The notes: generated from the letters alone by a model not told the origin. A stretch of 21,528 nt of DNA from Baffinella frigidus (GCA_026770585.1 MU646865.1:55880-77407), one strand, 5' to 3'; positions 7,536 through 14,682 are shown, numbered from the stretch's first letter. A program made the numbers and translations.

Positions 7536-8107
7536 CTGCGTCGCTCCTCCCATGCCCCCCTAGCTCTAAATTTCATCTCAGAACATACCAGAATCTTTCC
7601 ACATAAAAAGGCGTAAGATAGCTTCATTGTATGCCTAAAATAGCATATGCACACTCACCTTCGGCGTCGGAAGCCTAAGATAGCGGGACATAATCTTTCT
7701 TATTCCGAAATTAAATTGCGGGAAAGAGCCCAGGCTGGGGGAAACCGTGTTTATCTTAAGTTGCCGGATGCAGTAAGTAAACGCGGGTTAACTTACTGGT
7801 ATCTGGCGACATTTGGCAGCAAGCTGATGCCGAGAGAGGTCTCCAGTGGCTCCGCAGTGCTCGGGGAGCTTAAGTTAATATTCTGGGCTGTTAGTGCAAA
7901 CCCGTCAACTTAATGCACGATGCGGGGTGGCAGCGAGCCTCGAAAGCCTTCCACGCAGTTCAAAAGTTGACGGATTTGTACCACGCACCCAGCATGACAA
8001 CTTAAGAATAGTCCAGAAACTGTGGTTGACTTAAACCATATCTGGCAACTTTTGGCAGCGAGATCATGGCCGGAGAGGCCTCAACTGGCTTCTCAGGTTT
8101 TGCTCCC
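7536..8107. other. Gene-less region with a duplicated 70-bp module
   Basis: No gene is recognised. The module TATCTGGCRAC..TTTGGCAGC..CTCMASTGGCT occurs at about 7800-7871 and 8040-8107; its end recurs at 10459-10490, again next to CCCTAAA. Mini-foldback E is at 7963-8003. Confidence 0.5.
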
Positions 8108-8447
8108 TAAACCCTAAACCCTAAACCCTGAGCCCTGAGCCCTAAACCCTAAACCCTGAACCCTGAACCCTAAATCCTGAGCCCTAAACCCTCAACCCTA
8201 AACCCACAACCCTAAACCCTTAACCTTAAACACTGAACCCGAAACCCAGAACCCAGAACCCAAAACCCAAAACCCAACACCCTAAACCCAGAAACCAGAA
8301 ACCAGAACCCTGAACCCTGAACACTAAACCCTAAACTCTAAACCCAGAACCCAGAACCCTAAACCCAGAACCCTAACCCTAAACCCAGAACCCAGAACCC
8401 TAAACCCTGAACCCTAAACCTAAACTCTAAACCCTAATCCCTAAACC
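8108..8447 (-). repeat. Telomere-like tract, heavily degenerate
   Basis: CCCTAAA heptamers with CCCTGAA, CCCAGAA and CCCAAAA variants in local runs. Confidence 0.88.
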
Positions 8448-8491
8448 GCAGTGCGCTCCAAGACCGTAAGGACGAAAAGGTCCTGGCACCC

Positions 8492-8543
8492 AAACCCTGA
8501 ACCCTAAACCCTAAACCCTAAACCCTAAACCCTAATCCTTATC
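8492..8543 (-). repeat. Telomere-like tract inside ankyrin fragments (1)
   Basis: A short run of CCCTAAA/CCCTGAA between islands 1 and 2. Confidence 0.8.
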
Positions 8544-8603
8544 ACGCCCAAGATGGGACAGAGCGTTGATAAGTCGAAACACAACGAGGCCACCCCTGTA
8601 CTC

Positions 8604-8759
8604 TGAACCCCAAACCCCAAACCCCAAACCCCAAACCCTAAACCCTTAACCCCAAACCCTACACCCCAAACCCCAAATCCTTGCCCTGAACCCCAAACCC
8701 CGAACCCTAAACCCTGAACCCTGAACCCTAATGTCTAAACTCTAAAGCCTACACCCTGA
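8604..8759 (-). repeat. Telomere-like tract inside ankyrin fragments (2)
   Basis: It starts with a homogeneous CCCCAAA block (about 8608-8636), then mixed CCCTAAA/CCCTGAA. Confidence 0.85.
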
Positions 8760-8825
8760 AGCAGCGAGCGAACAAACCGCGAAGTCATCGAGGGGATAGA
8801 GTCCGCAGGTGAGACCTTGGACCCT

Positions 8826-9195
8826 CAACCCTGAACCACCCTCTTATAAAAGAGAACCACTCTCTTAAAAAAACCTCTTGTAAAATATATCCTCATCTAA
8901 GCCCTCTTGCAACCCCTCTTCCGAACCCCAAACCCCAAACAGCAAACCCCAAACCCCCAACCCCAACCCACAAACCACAAACCACAAACCACAAACCACA
9001 AACCACAAACCACAAACCCCAAAGCCCAAACAACAAACCCCAAACAACAAACAATAAACCCTGAACCCTGCATTCCCCTCTTGTAAACCCTAAACCCCAA
9101 CCCCAACCCCTAAACCTTCAACCCTTAACCCTTAACCCTTAACCCTAAACCCTAAACCCCAAACCCTGCACCACCCTCTTCGAAACCCTCTTCAC
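8826..9195 (-). repeat. Telomere-like tracts with AT-rich inserts and CCACAAA block
   Basis: CCCTGAA and CCCCAAA units alternate with short inserts containing CCCTCTT (8849, 8868, 8902, 9074, 9173). From about 8968 to 9015 the unit is a homogeneous CCACAAA, repeated about seven times. Confidence 0.85.
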
Positions 9196-9231
9196 AACGG
9201 CATCCACGGGACAGTGCCCTCAGGCTTGACT

Positions 9232-9435
9232 CTAAACCCTAAACCCTAAACTCTAAACCCTAAACCCTAAACCCTGAACCCCAAACCCTAAACCCTAAAC
9301 CCCAAACCCTAAACCCTCAACCCCAAACCCTAAACCCTAAACCCTAAACCCCAAACCCTAAACCCTAAACCTTCAACCCTCAACCCTAAAACCCAAACCC
9401 CAAGCCCTCAACCCCAAACTCTAAACCCTGACCCT
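9232..9435 (-). repeat. Telomere-like tract between LRR islands 1 and 2
   Basis: 204 bp of CCCTAAA/CCCCAAA heptamers from CTAAACCC to CTGACCCT, with CT at both borders. Confidence 0.88.
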
Positions 9436-9462
9436 AACCTGGCGAATCTCCGCGAGCTCTCA

Positions 9463-9513
9463 ACCCTCAACCCTCAACCCTAGACCCTAGACCCTAAGCC
9501 CTAGACCCCAACC
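9463..9513 (-). repeat. Telomere-like tract between LRR islands 2 and 3
   Basis: A CCCTCAA run followed by CCCTAGA and CCCTAAG variants. Confidence 0.8.
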
Positions 9514-9569
9514 CCGGCAGACACGGCGGGTACAGTGCCAAACAAAATTCACAATCGAGACCTTGTGAG

Positions 9570-9690
9570 GGTTCATAGCCTCTCGTTTGCAAACGAAAGG
9601 TTCATAACCTCTCGTTTGCAAACGAAAGGTTCATAACCTCTCGTTTGCAAACGTGAGGTTCATAACCTCTCCTTTGGTTAGGACTCATAA
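9570..9690. repeat. 29-bp minisatellite
   Basis: Units start at 9570, 9599 and 9628, with a fourth decaying unit at 9657. Each contains GGTTCATAACC and the palindrome CGTTTGCAAACG. It begins inside the LRR open frame. Confidence 0.88.
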
Positions 9691-9737
9691 CCTGTTATAT
9701 ACAGGGGGGGGGAACTCAGAATCTCTTGGATGCAGCG

Positions 9738-9918
9738 GGCCCTAAGCCCGAAGCTATGAGCCCTAAGCCATACGCCCTACGCCATAAGCCCTACGCCCTA
9801 CGCCCTGCCCCCTACGCCATAAACCAGCTATGAGCCCCAAGCCCTAAGTCAGGAGCCCTAAGCCCTAAGTCATGAGCCCTAAGCCCTAAGTCATGAGCCC
9901 CAAGGCATAAGCCCTGGT
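9738..9918 (-). repeat. CCCTAAG/CCCTACG variant tract
   Basis: A telomere-like array with units such as GCCCTAA, GCCCTAC and GCCATAA, and a longer period (AGCCCTAAGTCATG) between 9836 and 9900. Confidence 0.75.
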
Positions 9919-10407
9919 TTGCAGGAGATGCAGCGAGCCTCGCGGATCCAGCGGGCCCGGGCAAAGGCAAGCGGTCCCAGATGTCTCTCGTTTGCAGGGG
10001 GCGAGGACTCATAACCTATCGCCAGAGGGGCGAGGACTCATAACCTATCGGACTCATAACCTGTCGTGTGCAGGAGGGGACGCAGCGAGCCTCGCGGATG
10101 CATCTGGCCCGGGCAGAGGCAAGTGGTTCCACACGGTGGCGTTCAACACCCGAGCCCGTTTGAGGACTCAGCACCTCTCGAGGCTCACCACCTCTCGTTT
10201 GGTGAGGACTGATAACCTGCTGTGTGCAGGGGATGCATCGAGCCTCGCGGACCCGGACAAAGGCAAGCGGTTCCAGATGCATCTCGTTCGCAGGGGGTGA
10301 GGACTTATAACCTCTCGAGGACTCATAACCTCTCGAGGACTCACAACATGTCGTGTGCAGGAGGGGACGCAACGAGCTTCGCGGATTCATCGGGCCCAGG
10401 CAAAGGC
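9919..10407 (+). repeat. Array of exon-like units (GDAASLADPSGPGKGKRF)
   Basis: Four copies of an acceptor-like and coding-like unit begin TGTGCAG or TTTGCAG at about 9918, 10067, 10225 and 10353. They encode variants of GDAASLADASGPGRGKWF, followed by TVAF in the better copies. Between them lie spacers built from GGACTCATAACCTCTCG. The protein is not recognised. Conservation is stronger in the coding-like half, including third-position differences, which suggests duplicated exon copies. The fourth copy stops at CAAAGGC (10407), where a telomere-like segment begins. Confidence 0.6.
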
Positions 10408-10540
10408 TTGACCCTAAACCCTAAATCCCAAGCCCCAAACCCTAAGCCCTAAACCCGAGGCCTCAACTGGCTTCTCAGGTTCTGCCCCCTAAACCCTAAA
10501 CCCTAAACCCTAAACCCTAAACCCTAGACCCTAACCAGGC
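10408..10540 (-). repeat. Telomere-like segment inserted in exon-like unit
   Basis: 133 bp: a CCCTAAA tract, the module GAGGCCTCAACTGGCTTCTC (10456-10490), then more CCCTAAA. AGGC stands at both borders (10404-10407 and 10537-10540). Copies 1-3 of the unit continue uninterrupted across this point. Confidence 0.75.
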
Positions 10541-10588
10541 AAGCGGTTCCAAACGGTGGCGTTCGGGAGCAACTCGCCCAGGTTGTGA
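10541..10588 (+). pseudogene. Continuation of interrupted exon-like unit
   Basis: It reads KRFQTVAFGSNSPRL then TGA, in frame with the sequence before 10408 once the insert is skipped. KRF matches copy 3 and TVAF matches copy 2. Confidence 0.5.
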
Positions 10589-10708
10589 GCCCCCCCTTCA
10601 CTTAGCAGCCAAACACTCAGCCTCTCGTTGACCCTCCAGTCCCGCTTGGTCTGTCGAGACAGTTGATCAATAAAGGGCTCTCTGAGCCCCTCAACCTTCC
10701 ACCCCAGA
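10589..10708. other. Unassigned sequence
   Basis: A minus-strand open frame (10734-10531) is protein-like in part (IDQLSRQTKRDWRVNERL) but overlaps a TIR element and the exon-like unit on the other strand. No family is recognised. Confidence 0.25.
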
Positions 10709-10845
10709 CACTTAGCAGCCACCGGGGGCTTCACGGATACAGTCCATCTAAACTATTTGTACTACAAGATTATCCATTGCCCTGGAACTAAAATGGAATT
10801 TCACGTTGCATTCAAGGTGAAAAGGCCCTCGGTCGCTGCTTAGTG
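10709..10845. mobile_element. 137-bp TIR element J, copy 1
   Basis: The ends are CACTTAGCAGCCACCGGGGG and the complement of CTCGGTCGCTGCTTAGTG. The interior is GGATACAGTCCATCTAAACT, then an imperfect palindrome around ATTCAAGGTGAA. It is one of three copies of identical length. Confidence 0.85.
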
Positions 10846-10951
10846 GCTGCCCTGGTGCAGTTGACTCATCCCTCCGTTTGGTAGTACTACCTGTGCCTGG
10901 GTTAGTCATCTCCCCGGTACAAAACCGCTCGGGTTAGTCAACTGCCACGAA

Positions 10952-11075
10952 CCACACAGCGGGCTGCGAAGGGAACACATGGCCACATCAGCCATTTTCC
11001 GGTGCCTTATCCGTAGGAACCCCCCTATGTCCCTACGGGTTGCCTACCGTAGGGTCGTAGGTCTGAAACCGCACG
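10952..11075. mobile_element. Family I element, copy with core
   Basis: It starts CCACACAGCGGGCTGCGAAG. The core is CCGTAGGAACCCCCCTATGT then CCTACGGGTTGCCTACCGTA. The flanking ACCGC..GTAGTCAACTGCC is repeated on both sides (10925, 11070). Confidence 0.65.
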
Positions 11076-11192
11076 GGGTAGTCAACTGCCTCGAATCCTG
11101 CGGAGGTGGGGACCAACCGCTATCCGCTATCCTTGGGAGGTGGCTCACATTGTGCTCTGGAACAGAAATCCCAAAAGTTGATTTTGGTTCAG

Positions 11193-11245
11193 CCCTAAAC
11201 CCTAAACCTTAAACCCTAAACCCTAACCCCTGACCCCTAAGCCCT
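11193..11245 (-). repeat. Telomere-like tract
   Basis: A short CCCTAAA run with CCCTGAC and CCCTAAC variants. It directly follows the truncated D element at 11132-11190. Confidence 0.85.
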
Positions 11246-11290
11246 AACCCACAAGCCCTTATTTTCAGGTTTGGGTCTACCGAGGAAGCA

Positions 11291-11465
11291 GACGATTCGG
11301 GGTTGACTTTCGGCGTCAAGATCTCAAAGAGGAGGTCAAAAGTCAACCCGCCCCGTACGGAACGGACGCTGTCTCGCCAAAAGTGGACCATTCGCAGTAC
11401 AAAAAAAAGAAAGACGGGCGATTCGGAGTCAACTTTTGGCATCAACGTTTCGAAGTGGAGGTCTC
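11291..11465. repeat. 45-bp direct duplication, ~130 bp apart
   Basis: The blocks at about 11291 and 11420 share CGATTCGGRGT, then ACTTTYGGCRTCAA, then GGAGGTC. Several frames are open here, but divergence between the copies is not codon-like. Confidence 0.55.
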
Positions 11466-11834
11466 CGCTCAAAAGGCTACAGGGGCCACTTTTGAACCGG
11501 AATTGGAGCCGTTTCTTCAATTCTGTATTGCAGATGGTCACGTCACCCCCGGATATAAATGGTCACGTTACCCCCGGGAGTTCACCCCCCCAAAAAATGA
11601 CCTTACAACCCCCAAAAATTGACCTTTAAAAAGTGAGACTGCTGTATTTGTAGGCGCTTGGGGTGTCAAAATGCATAATGGGAAGTAAATGTGGAAACGG
11701 TTTTGATTTTAAACCATTGGATTCAACAAAAACTACTACACGAATGCTTTAACATTACTACTAAAACTCATTGTGAGGTAAATTTCATTGCCAGAAAGTT
11801 TTAGATTAAAATCAATTCCCTGTGAAATTGACTG
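11466..11834. other. Gene-less region with GGTCACGT and AAATTTACTAC relics
   Basis: It contains two GGTCACGT motifs (11534, 11567) and decayed pieces of foldback G with TTTTGATTTTAAA near 11700 and its complement near 11803. Confidence 0.45.
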
Positions 11835-11932
11835 GACGTGACTAGCAGACGCGCGTTCTATTTTGTTCTATTTCCGGTACCGGAGCGTTCTATTTCCGGT
11901 GCCGGAGCGACGCGGAGCGTGCCGCGTGGGTC
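11835..11932 (+). pseudogene. PH-domain C-terminal fragment, copy A
   Basis: It reads DVTSRRAFYF, then a 22-bp tandem duplication (11865-11886, 11887-11908) shifts the frame, then FYFRCRSDAERAAWV (11888-11932). This matches the last strand and helix of a PH domain (aromatic strand, C-x-S, acidic run, invariant W). Coding similarity stops 24 bp before a family I element. The C-terminal helix after W is missing. It is broken and probably not expressed as such. Confidence 0.5.
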
Positions 11933-11956
11933 TATTCATGTGTTGTACACGCTATA

Positions 11957-12120
11957 CCACACAGCGGGCTACGAAGGGATTTTCGGCCCAAATTGGGCCA
12001 CGTTTCCGTTACCGTATCCGTAGGAACCCTCCCTATGTTCCTACGGATTGTCTACAGTAGGGTCCTACGTCTTGTCGCGTATGGGTTATTCACAAAATTC
12101 CTTCTCGGTCCGCTGGGTGG
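11957..12120. mobile_element. Family I element, 164 bp
   Basis: It begins CCACACAGCGGGCTACGAAG and ends with a diverged complement (TTCTCGGTCCGCTGGGTGG). The core is CCGTAGGAACC..CTACGGATTGTCTACAGTA. Confidence 0.7.
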
Positions 12121-12140
12121 CATGTATTGTAAACTCGTAT

Positions 12141-12232
12141 CCCTTAAGTGGCGAGTAGGCTCATGCCGTAGGGTTCTAGGGCCTGCCCAGGACCTCTTGG
12201 CGGTCAATTTTGACCGCCTCGCCACTTAGGGG
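12141..12232. mobile_element. TIR element with perfect internal hairpin
   Basis: The ends are CCCTTAAGTGGCGAG (12141-12155) and CTCGCCACTTAGGGG (12218-12232). Inside, GGCGGTCAA and TTGACCGCC pair with a 2-nt loop (12199-12218). Confidence 0.7.
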
Positions 12233-12233
12233 T

Positions 12234-12300
12234 TGCATGTATTTTAGACTCTTTTACATGTATTTTACACTGTTATACTTTTACATGTATTGTACACTCT
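12234..12300. repeat. Short minisatellite CATGTATTTTACACT
   Basis: Three imperfect units of TTTTACATGTATTTTACACT. Confidence 0.65.
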
Positions 12301-12569
12301 TTTAAAAATACGACGTGCCTGGCGGACGTGACCGGCAGACACCCCAAACCCTAAACCCTAAACCCTAAACCCTAAACCCTAAACCCTAAACCCTAAACTC
12401 TAAACCCTAAACCCTAAACCCTAAACCTTAAACCCTAAACCTTAAACCTTAAACTCTAGACCCTAAACCCCAAACCCTCAACCCCAACACCAGGCGCGCG
12501 TACTATTTCCAGTGCGGGAGCCACGAGGAATGTGCCGAGTGGGCCGAGGCCATCAAACTCGCGCAGAAG
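12287..12569 (+). pseudogene. PH-domain C-terminal fragment, copy B, split by telomere-like tract
   Basis: The left part (about 12287-12340) reads KNTTCLADVTGRR. The right part (12496-12569) reads AYYFQCGSHEECAEWAEAIK then LAQK. Together they match the last strands and the C-terminal helix of a PH domain, including the invariant W. Copy A has the same sequence without the 155-bp interruption at 12341-12495. A donor-like AAG|GTTGCG follows at 12570. TATTTCCAG (12504-12512) could serve as an acceptor, which would give an exon of only 57 nt. If the tract is removed the frame is uninterrupted. Confidence 0.55.
12341..12495 (-). repeat. Telomere-like tract inside PH fragment
   Basis: 155 bp, mostly perfect CCCTAAA, ending CCCCAACACCAGGC. 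The border repeat is CAGAC (12336-12340) versus CAGGC (12491-12495). The end CCAGGC resembles the end of the 10408-10540 insert (AACCAGGC). Confidence 0.85.
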
Positions 12570-12651
12570 GTTGCGAGCCCCCCCCGCCCCAAAAGTTGAT
12601 TCTACTCTGGAGAATACGCCAAAAGTTGAGCCCTTTGAGCCCTTTGGAGGT
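12570..12651. repeat. Post-exon module, copy 1 (second at 12844-12925)
   Basis: AAGGTTGCGAGCC, a C-run, CCAAAAGTTGATTCTAC, then GCCAAAAGTTGAGCC. The second copy lies after PH copy C and its MITE, so PH end plus module form a tandem duplication. Confidence 0.75.
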
Positions 12652-12699
12652 GACGAGGAGTGTGGCGAGTGGACCGAGGCCATCAAACTCGCGCAGAAG
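12652..12699 (+). pseudogene. PH-domain C-terminal helix, copy C
   Basis: It reads DEECGEWTEAIKLAQK, with only a few changes from copy B. It lacks the preceding beta strand. It is followed by a donor-like AAG|GT, which is also the target duplication of the element at 12702. Confidence 0.55.
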
Positions 12700-12701
12700 G
12701 T

Positions 12702-12843
12702 CTAGCCCTGTCCCAGTAAATTTGGGCTAGCCATTATTTTGCCCCCCCCAGGTGAATTTTGATACCCCCCCATAAAATTTACCTGTAACATTTCGGGGGG
12801 GGGGGCGAAATCATTGCGAGCCCAAATCTAAGTGGGACAGAGC
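12702..12843. mobile_element. Foldback MITE with 5-bp target duplication
   Basis: Inverted ends of about 45 bp (GCCCTGTCCCAGTAAATTTG at left, complement of AATCTAAGTGGGACAGAGC at right), then C- and G-runs and a second inner pairing AGGTGAATTTT / AAAATTTACCT. AAGGT stands on both sides (12697-12701, 12844-12848). Removing element plus one AAGGT restores the sequence seen in copy B. Confidence 0.85.
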
Positions 12844-12925
12844 AAGGTTGCGAGCCCCCCGCCCCAAAAGTTGATTCTACCCTGGGGAACACGCCAAAAG
12901 TTGAGCCTTTTGAGCCCTTGGAAGC

Positions 12926-13049
12926 GACCTTGACCGCTGCTAAGTGGACTGCGAATAGACCACTTTGGGAGAGATAGCGGTATTTCTGTAGGGGGGTGTT
13001 TGACTTTGACTTTGATGGACAGGCAGAATGACAGAAGAATTGTGGGTAC
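12926..13049. other. Right end of element J and unassigned DNA
   Basis: GACCGCTGCTAAGTGG (12933-12950) is a solo end of the 137-bp family. Nothing else is recognised. Confidence 0.5.
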
Positions 13050-13236
13050 CCTAAAACATAAACTCCAAACCCTAAACCCTACACCCTACACCCTAACACC
13101 TAAAAAATAAACCCCAACCCCTAACCCCTAACCCCTAACCCCAAACCCTAAACCCTAAAACCTAAACCCCAAACCCCTAAACCCTAAACCCCTAAACTCT
13201 AAACTCTAAACCCTAAACCCTAAACCCTAAACCCGA
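13050..13236 (-). repeat. Telomere-like tract
   Basis: CCCTACA, CCCCTAA and CCCTAAA units. It is followed by GTACAG|GACCGCATCTCGCGC, an acceptor-like junction with a short coding-like stretch (DRISRKMQESSSS). Confidence 0.85.
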
Positions 13237-13329
13237 AAACCCGTACAGGACCGCATCTCGCGCAAAATGCAGGAGTCCTCCTCCTCACGGTCCTGCCCAC
13301 ACCCCTCTTTCGCACGGGAAAATCTTATT

Positions 13330-13402
13330 TACATGTGGGGTTGTAAATATTTGTACATGTGGGGTTGTAAAATTTTACATGTGGGGTTGTAAAAATTTGT
13401 AC
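13330..13402. repeat. Tandem TACATGTGGGGTTGTAAA, three units
   Basis: Units start at 13330, 13354 and 13376. Confidence 0.8.
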
Positions 13403-13424
13403 GAGGATAAGGTGTCCTCTTGGC

Positions 13425-13482
13425 AGCGCCCGGGGGCTTCACGGATACAGTCCATCTAAACGATTTGTACTGGAATCGTATG
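13425..13482. mobile_element. Element J, truncated left half
   Basis: CCCGGGGGCTTCACGGATAC, then AGTCCATCTAAACGATTTGT. It breaks off before the palindromic centre. Confidence 0.65.
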
Positions 13483-13668
13483 CATGAGTCTTTCTCCTCA
13501 CGGTCCTTCTCACCTCAACCCTCAACCCCTGTACGTAACTTTAAGTGGACACTTCCACTTTACCTTCCATAAACCCTCAACCCTCAACCCCCGTATGTAC
13601 CGGAGGCGAATGTCAGGGAGGCCGGGTTCAGGGTTCAGGGGTTGGGGTTTAGTCTCACATCAGCCACC

Positions 13669-13805
13669 CACTTAGCAGCCATCGGGGGCTTCGCGGATAC
13701 AGTCCATCTAAACTATCTGTACTGGAATCGTGTCCATTGCCCTATAACATAACCGGAATTTCACGTTGAATTCAAGGTGAGAAGGAACTCGGCCGCTGCT
13801 AAGTG
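13669..13805. mobile_element. 137-bp TIR element J, copy 2
   Basis: Full length, with ends CACTTAGCAGCCATCGGGGG and the complement of CTCGGCCGCTGCTAAGTG. The centre is TTCACGTTGAATTCAAGGTG. Confidence 0.87.
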
Positions 13806-14264
13806 GCACCCCCCCTTTGCGTGGGAAAATCTTTCGAGTTTTTTGTTATGAGGAAAACTGGTCAAATCCTGCTTTTTGTTTCGTGCGAGGGAACCGCGTG
13901 GGTTTGGGGGTTTGTGAGTTTAGGGTTGAGGCTTTGGTGCAGTGGCTGCGCACCACTCAGTAGAGTACGAAGTTTCGGGAACCCTAGATGTAGCGGTATT
14001 GTGACCAACTTTGCACCAGATTGACTTTTTGGGGCAAGTTGACTTTTGATGAGAGGTCCGTTGTCCACTGCCCACACGAGAATGCTAGAGAGGCCTATTT
14101 ACAACCTGTGTGCTTGACAAAGTGGGCTTCGTGTAGCAAGTTTCGGGAGATTGGTCACGTAACTAGGCGAAATTAGTCCAGGCGCGAGGTTGGAACACCC
14201 TATCCTGGTACAAATATTCACAACCCTACGTGTAAATAGGATCTTCCAGCATTCTCGAGTGGTG
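13806..14264. other. Unassigned region
   Basis: No gene is recognised. A short decayed TTTAGGG stretch lies at about 13905-13930 and a GGTCACGTAACT motif at 14155. Confidence 0.4.
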
Positions 14265-14391
14265 CCACGCCAGATTTGAGGAGGGTGGTGACTGTCTTAA
14301 TACCGTACCCTGGTACGGTATTTGACTTTTGAAAACAACTGCCTTCAGAGGAAATTGACTTTCGGCGACACCTTCCTGGAATCTGGCGTGG
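14265..14391. mobile_element. TIR element with perfect central hairpin
   Basis: Perfect 12-bp ends CCACGCCAGATT / AATCTGGCGTGG, with looser pairing inward. The central hairpin AATACCGTACC / GGTACGGTATT has a 2-nt loop (14299-14322). Confidence 0.78.
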
Positions 14392-14520
14392 TGTGGGTGG
14401 GCCTCGAAGGAAATTTCGACCAGAACTCAGGTCGAGTAATGACATGTGAGTGTATCGAGCAGAGAGAGAGTTCTTTATTGACGACCAACTTGTCCGGATC
14501 CACCTCATCATGGCTCAGAT

Positions 14521-14552
14521 GATTTTGGTGCACCAAAATCGCGAGGCCTCGC
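14521..14552. repeat. Two adjacent perfect palindromes
   Basis: GATTTTGGTGCACCAAAATC (14521-14540) is followed without a gap by GCGAGGCCTCGC (14541-14552). The first is built from the GATTTTGGTG end of foldback A. Confidence 0.85.
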
Positions 14553-14682
14553 GCCACGGGAGTTCCCTACCGAGCACTTCTTAGCACCACGAAAATAGAC
14601 GTGACCAAATTTGCAGCAGAGAAGCTTGAACGTAATTGCCCGGTGCAAGTCGACTTTTGATGCAAGGTTCGTAGTCAACCGT

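Larger units (their letters stand above)
8450..8825 (+). pseudogene. Ankyrin-repeat coding fragments split by telomere-like tracts
   Basis: Three islands read as protein between CCCTAAA tracts. Island 1 (8450-8491) reads SALQDRKDEKVLAP. Island 2 (8544-8603) reads TPKMGQSVDKSKHNEATPVL. Island 3 (8760-8825) reads SSERTNREVIEGIESAGETL followed by D. Joined in order, G-Q-S-V-D, T-P, E-V-I-E and A-G fall at the positions expected in a 33-residue ankyrin repeat if one codon lies at the 2/3 junction. Each junction carries a short direct repeat (CCCAA at 8489 and 8547; CTGAA at 8603 and 8756). Collapsing the second repeat leaves an in-frame TGA. GT dinucleotides lie near the island ends (8480, 8598, 8809) and AG near some starts, so canonical introns remain possible, but no GT-AG choice I tried keeps the ankyrin spacing. 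Confidence 0.4.
9196..9570 (+). pseudogene. Plant-type LRR coding fragments split by telomere-like tracts
   Basis: Island 1 (9196-9231) reads NGIHGTVPSGLT. Island 2 (9436-9462) reads NLANLRELS. Island 3 (9520-9570) reads DTAGTVPNKIHNRDLVR. Joining 1 and 2 without the 204-bp tract gives the plant/SDS22-like pattern N-x-L-x-G-x-I-P-x-x-L-x-x-L-x-x-L-x-x-L with exact spacing. No GT or AG lies at that junction, so it is not a canonical spliceosomal intron. Island 3 is the next GTVP repeat, but a few residues are missing or hidden in the 9463-9519 tract. Its end CTT|GTGAGG could be a donor. LRRs of this type mediate protein binding. The open frame then decays into the 29-bp minisatellite. Confidence 0.5.

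Noticed and set aside
7647-7913. 88-codon + strand frame
   Set aside because: It crosses a duplicated non-coding module and ends in a GTCAACTT foldback terminus; no motif.
8865-9106. Minus-strand Gly/Val/Cys/Leu-rich frames
   Set aside because: They are translations of the CCACAAA/CCCCAAA heptamer block.
9570-9656. CRISPR-like array
   Set aside because: The 29-bp units are contiguous with no spacers, and the setting is eukaryotic.
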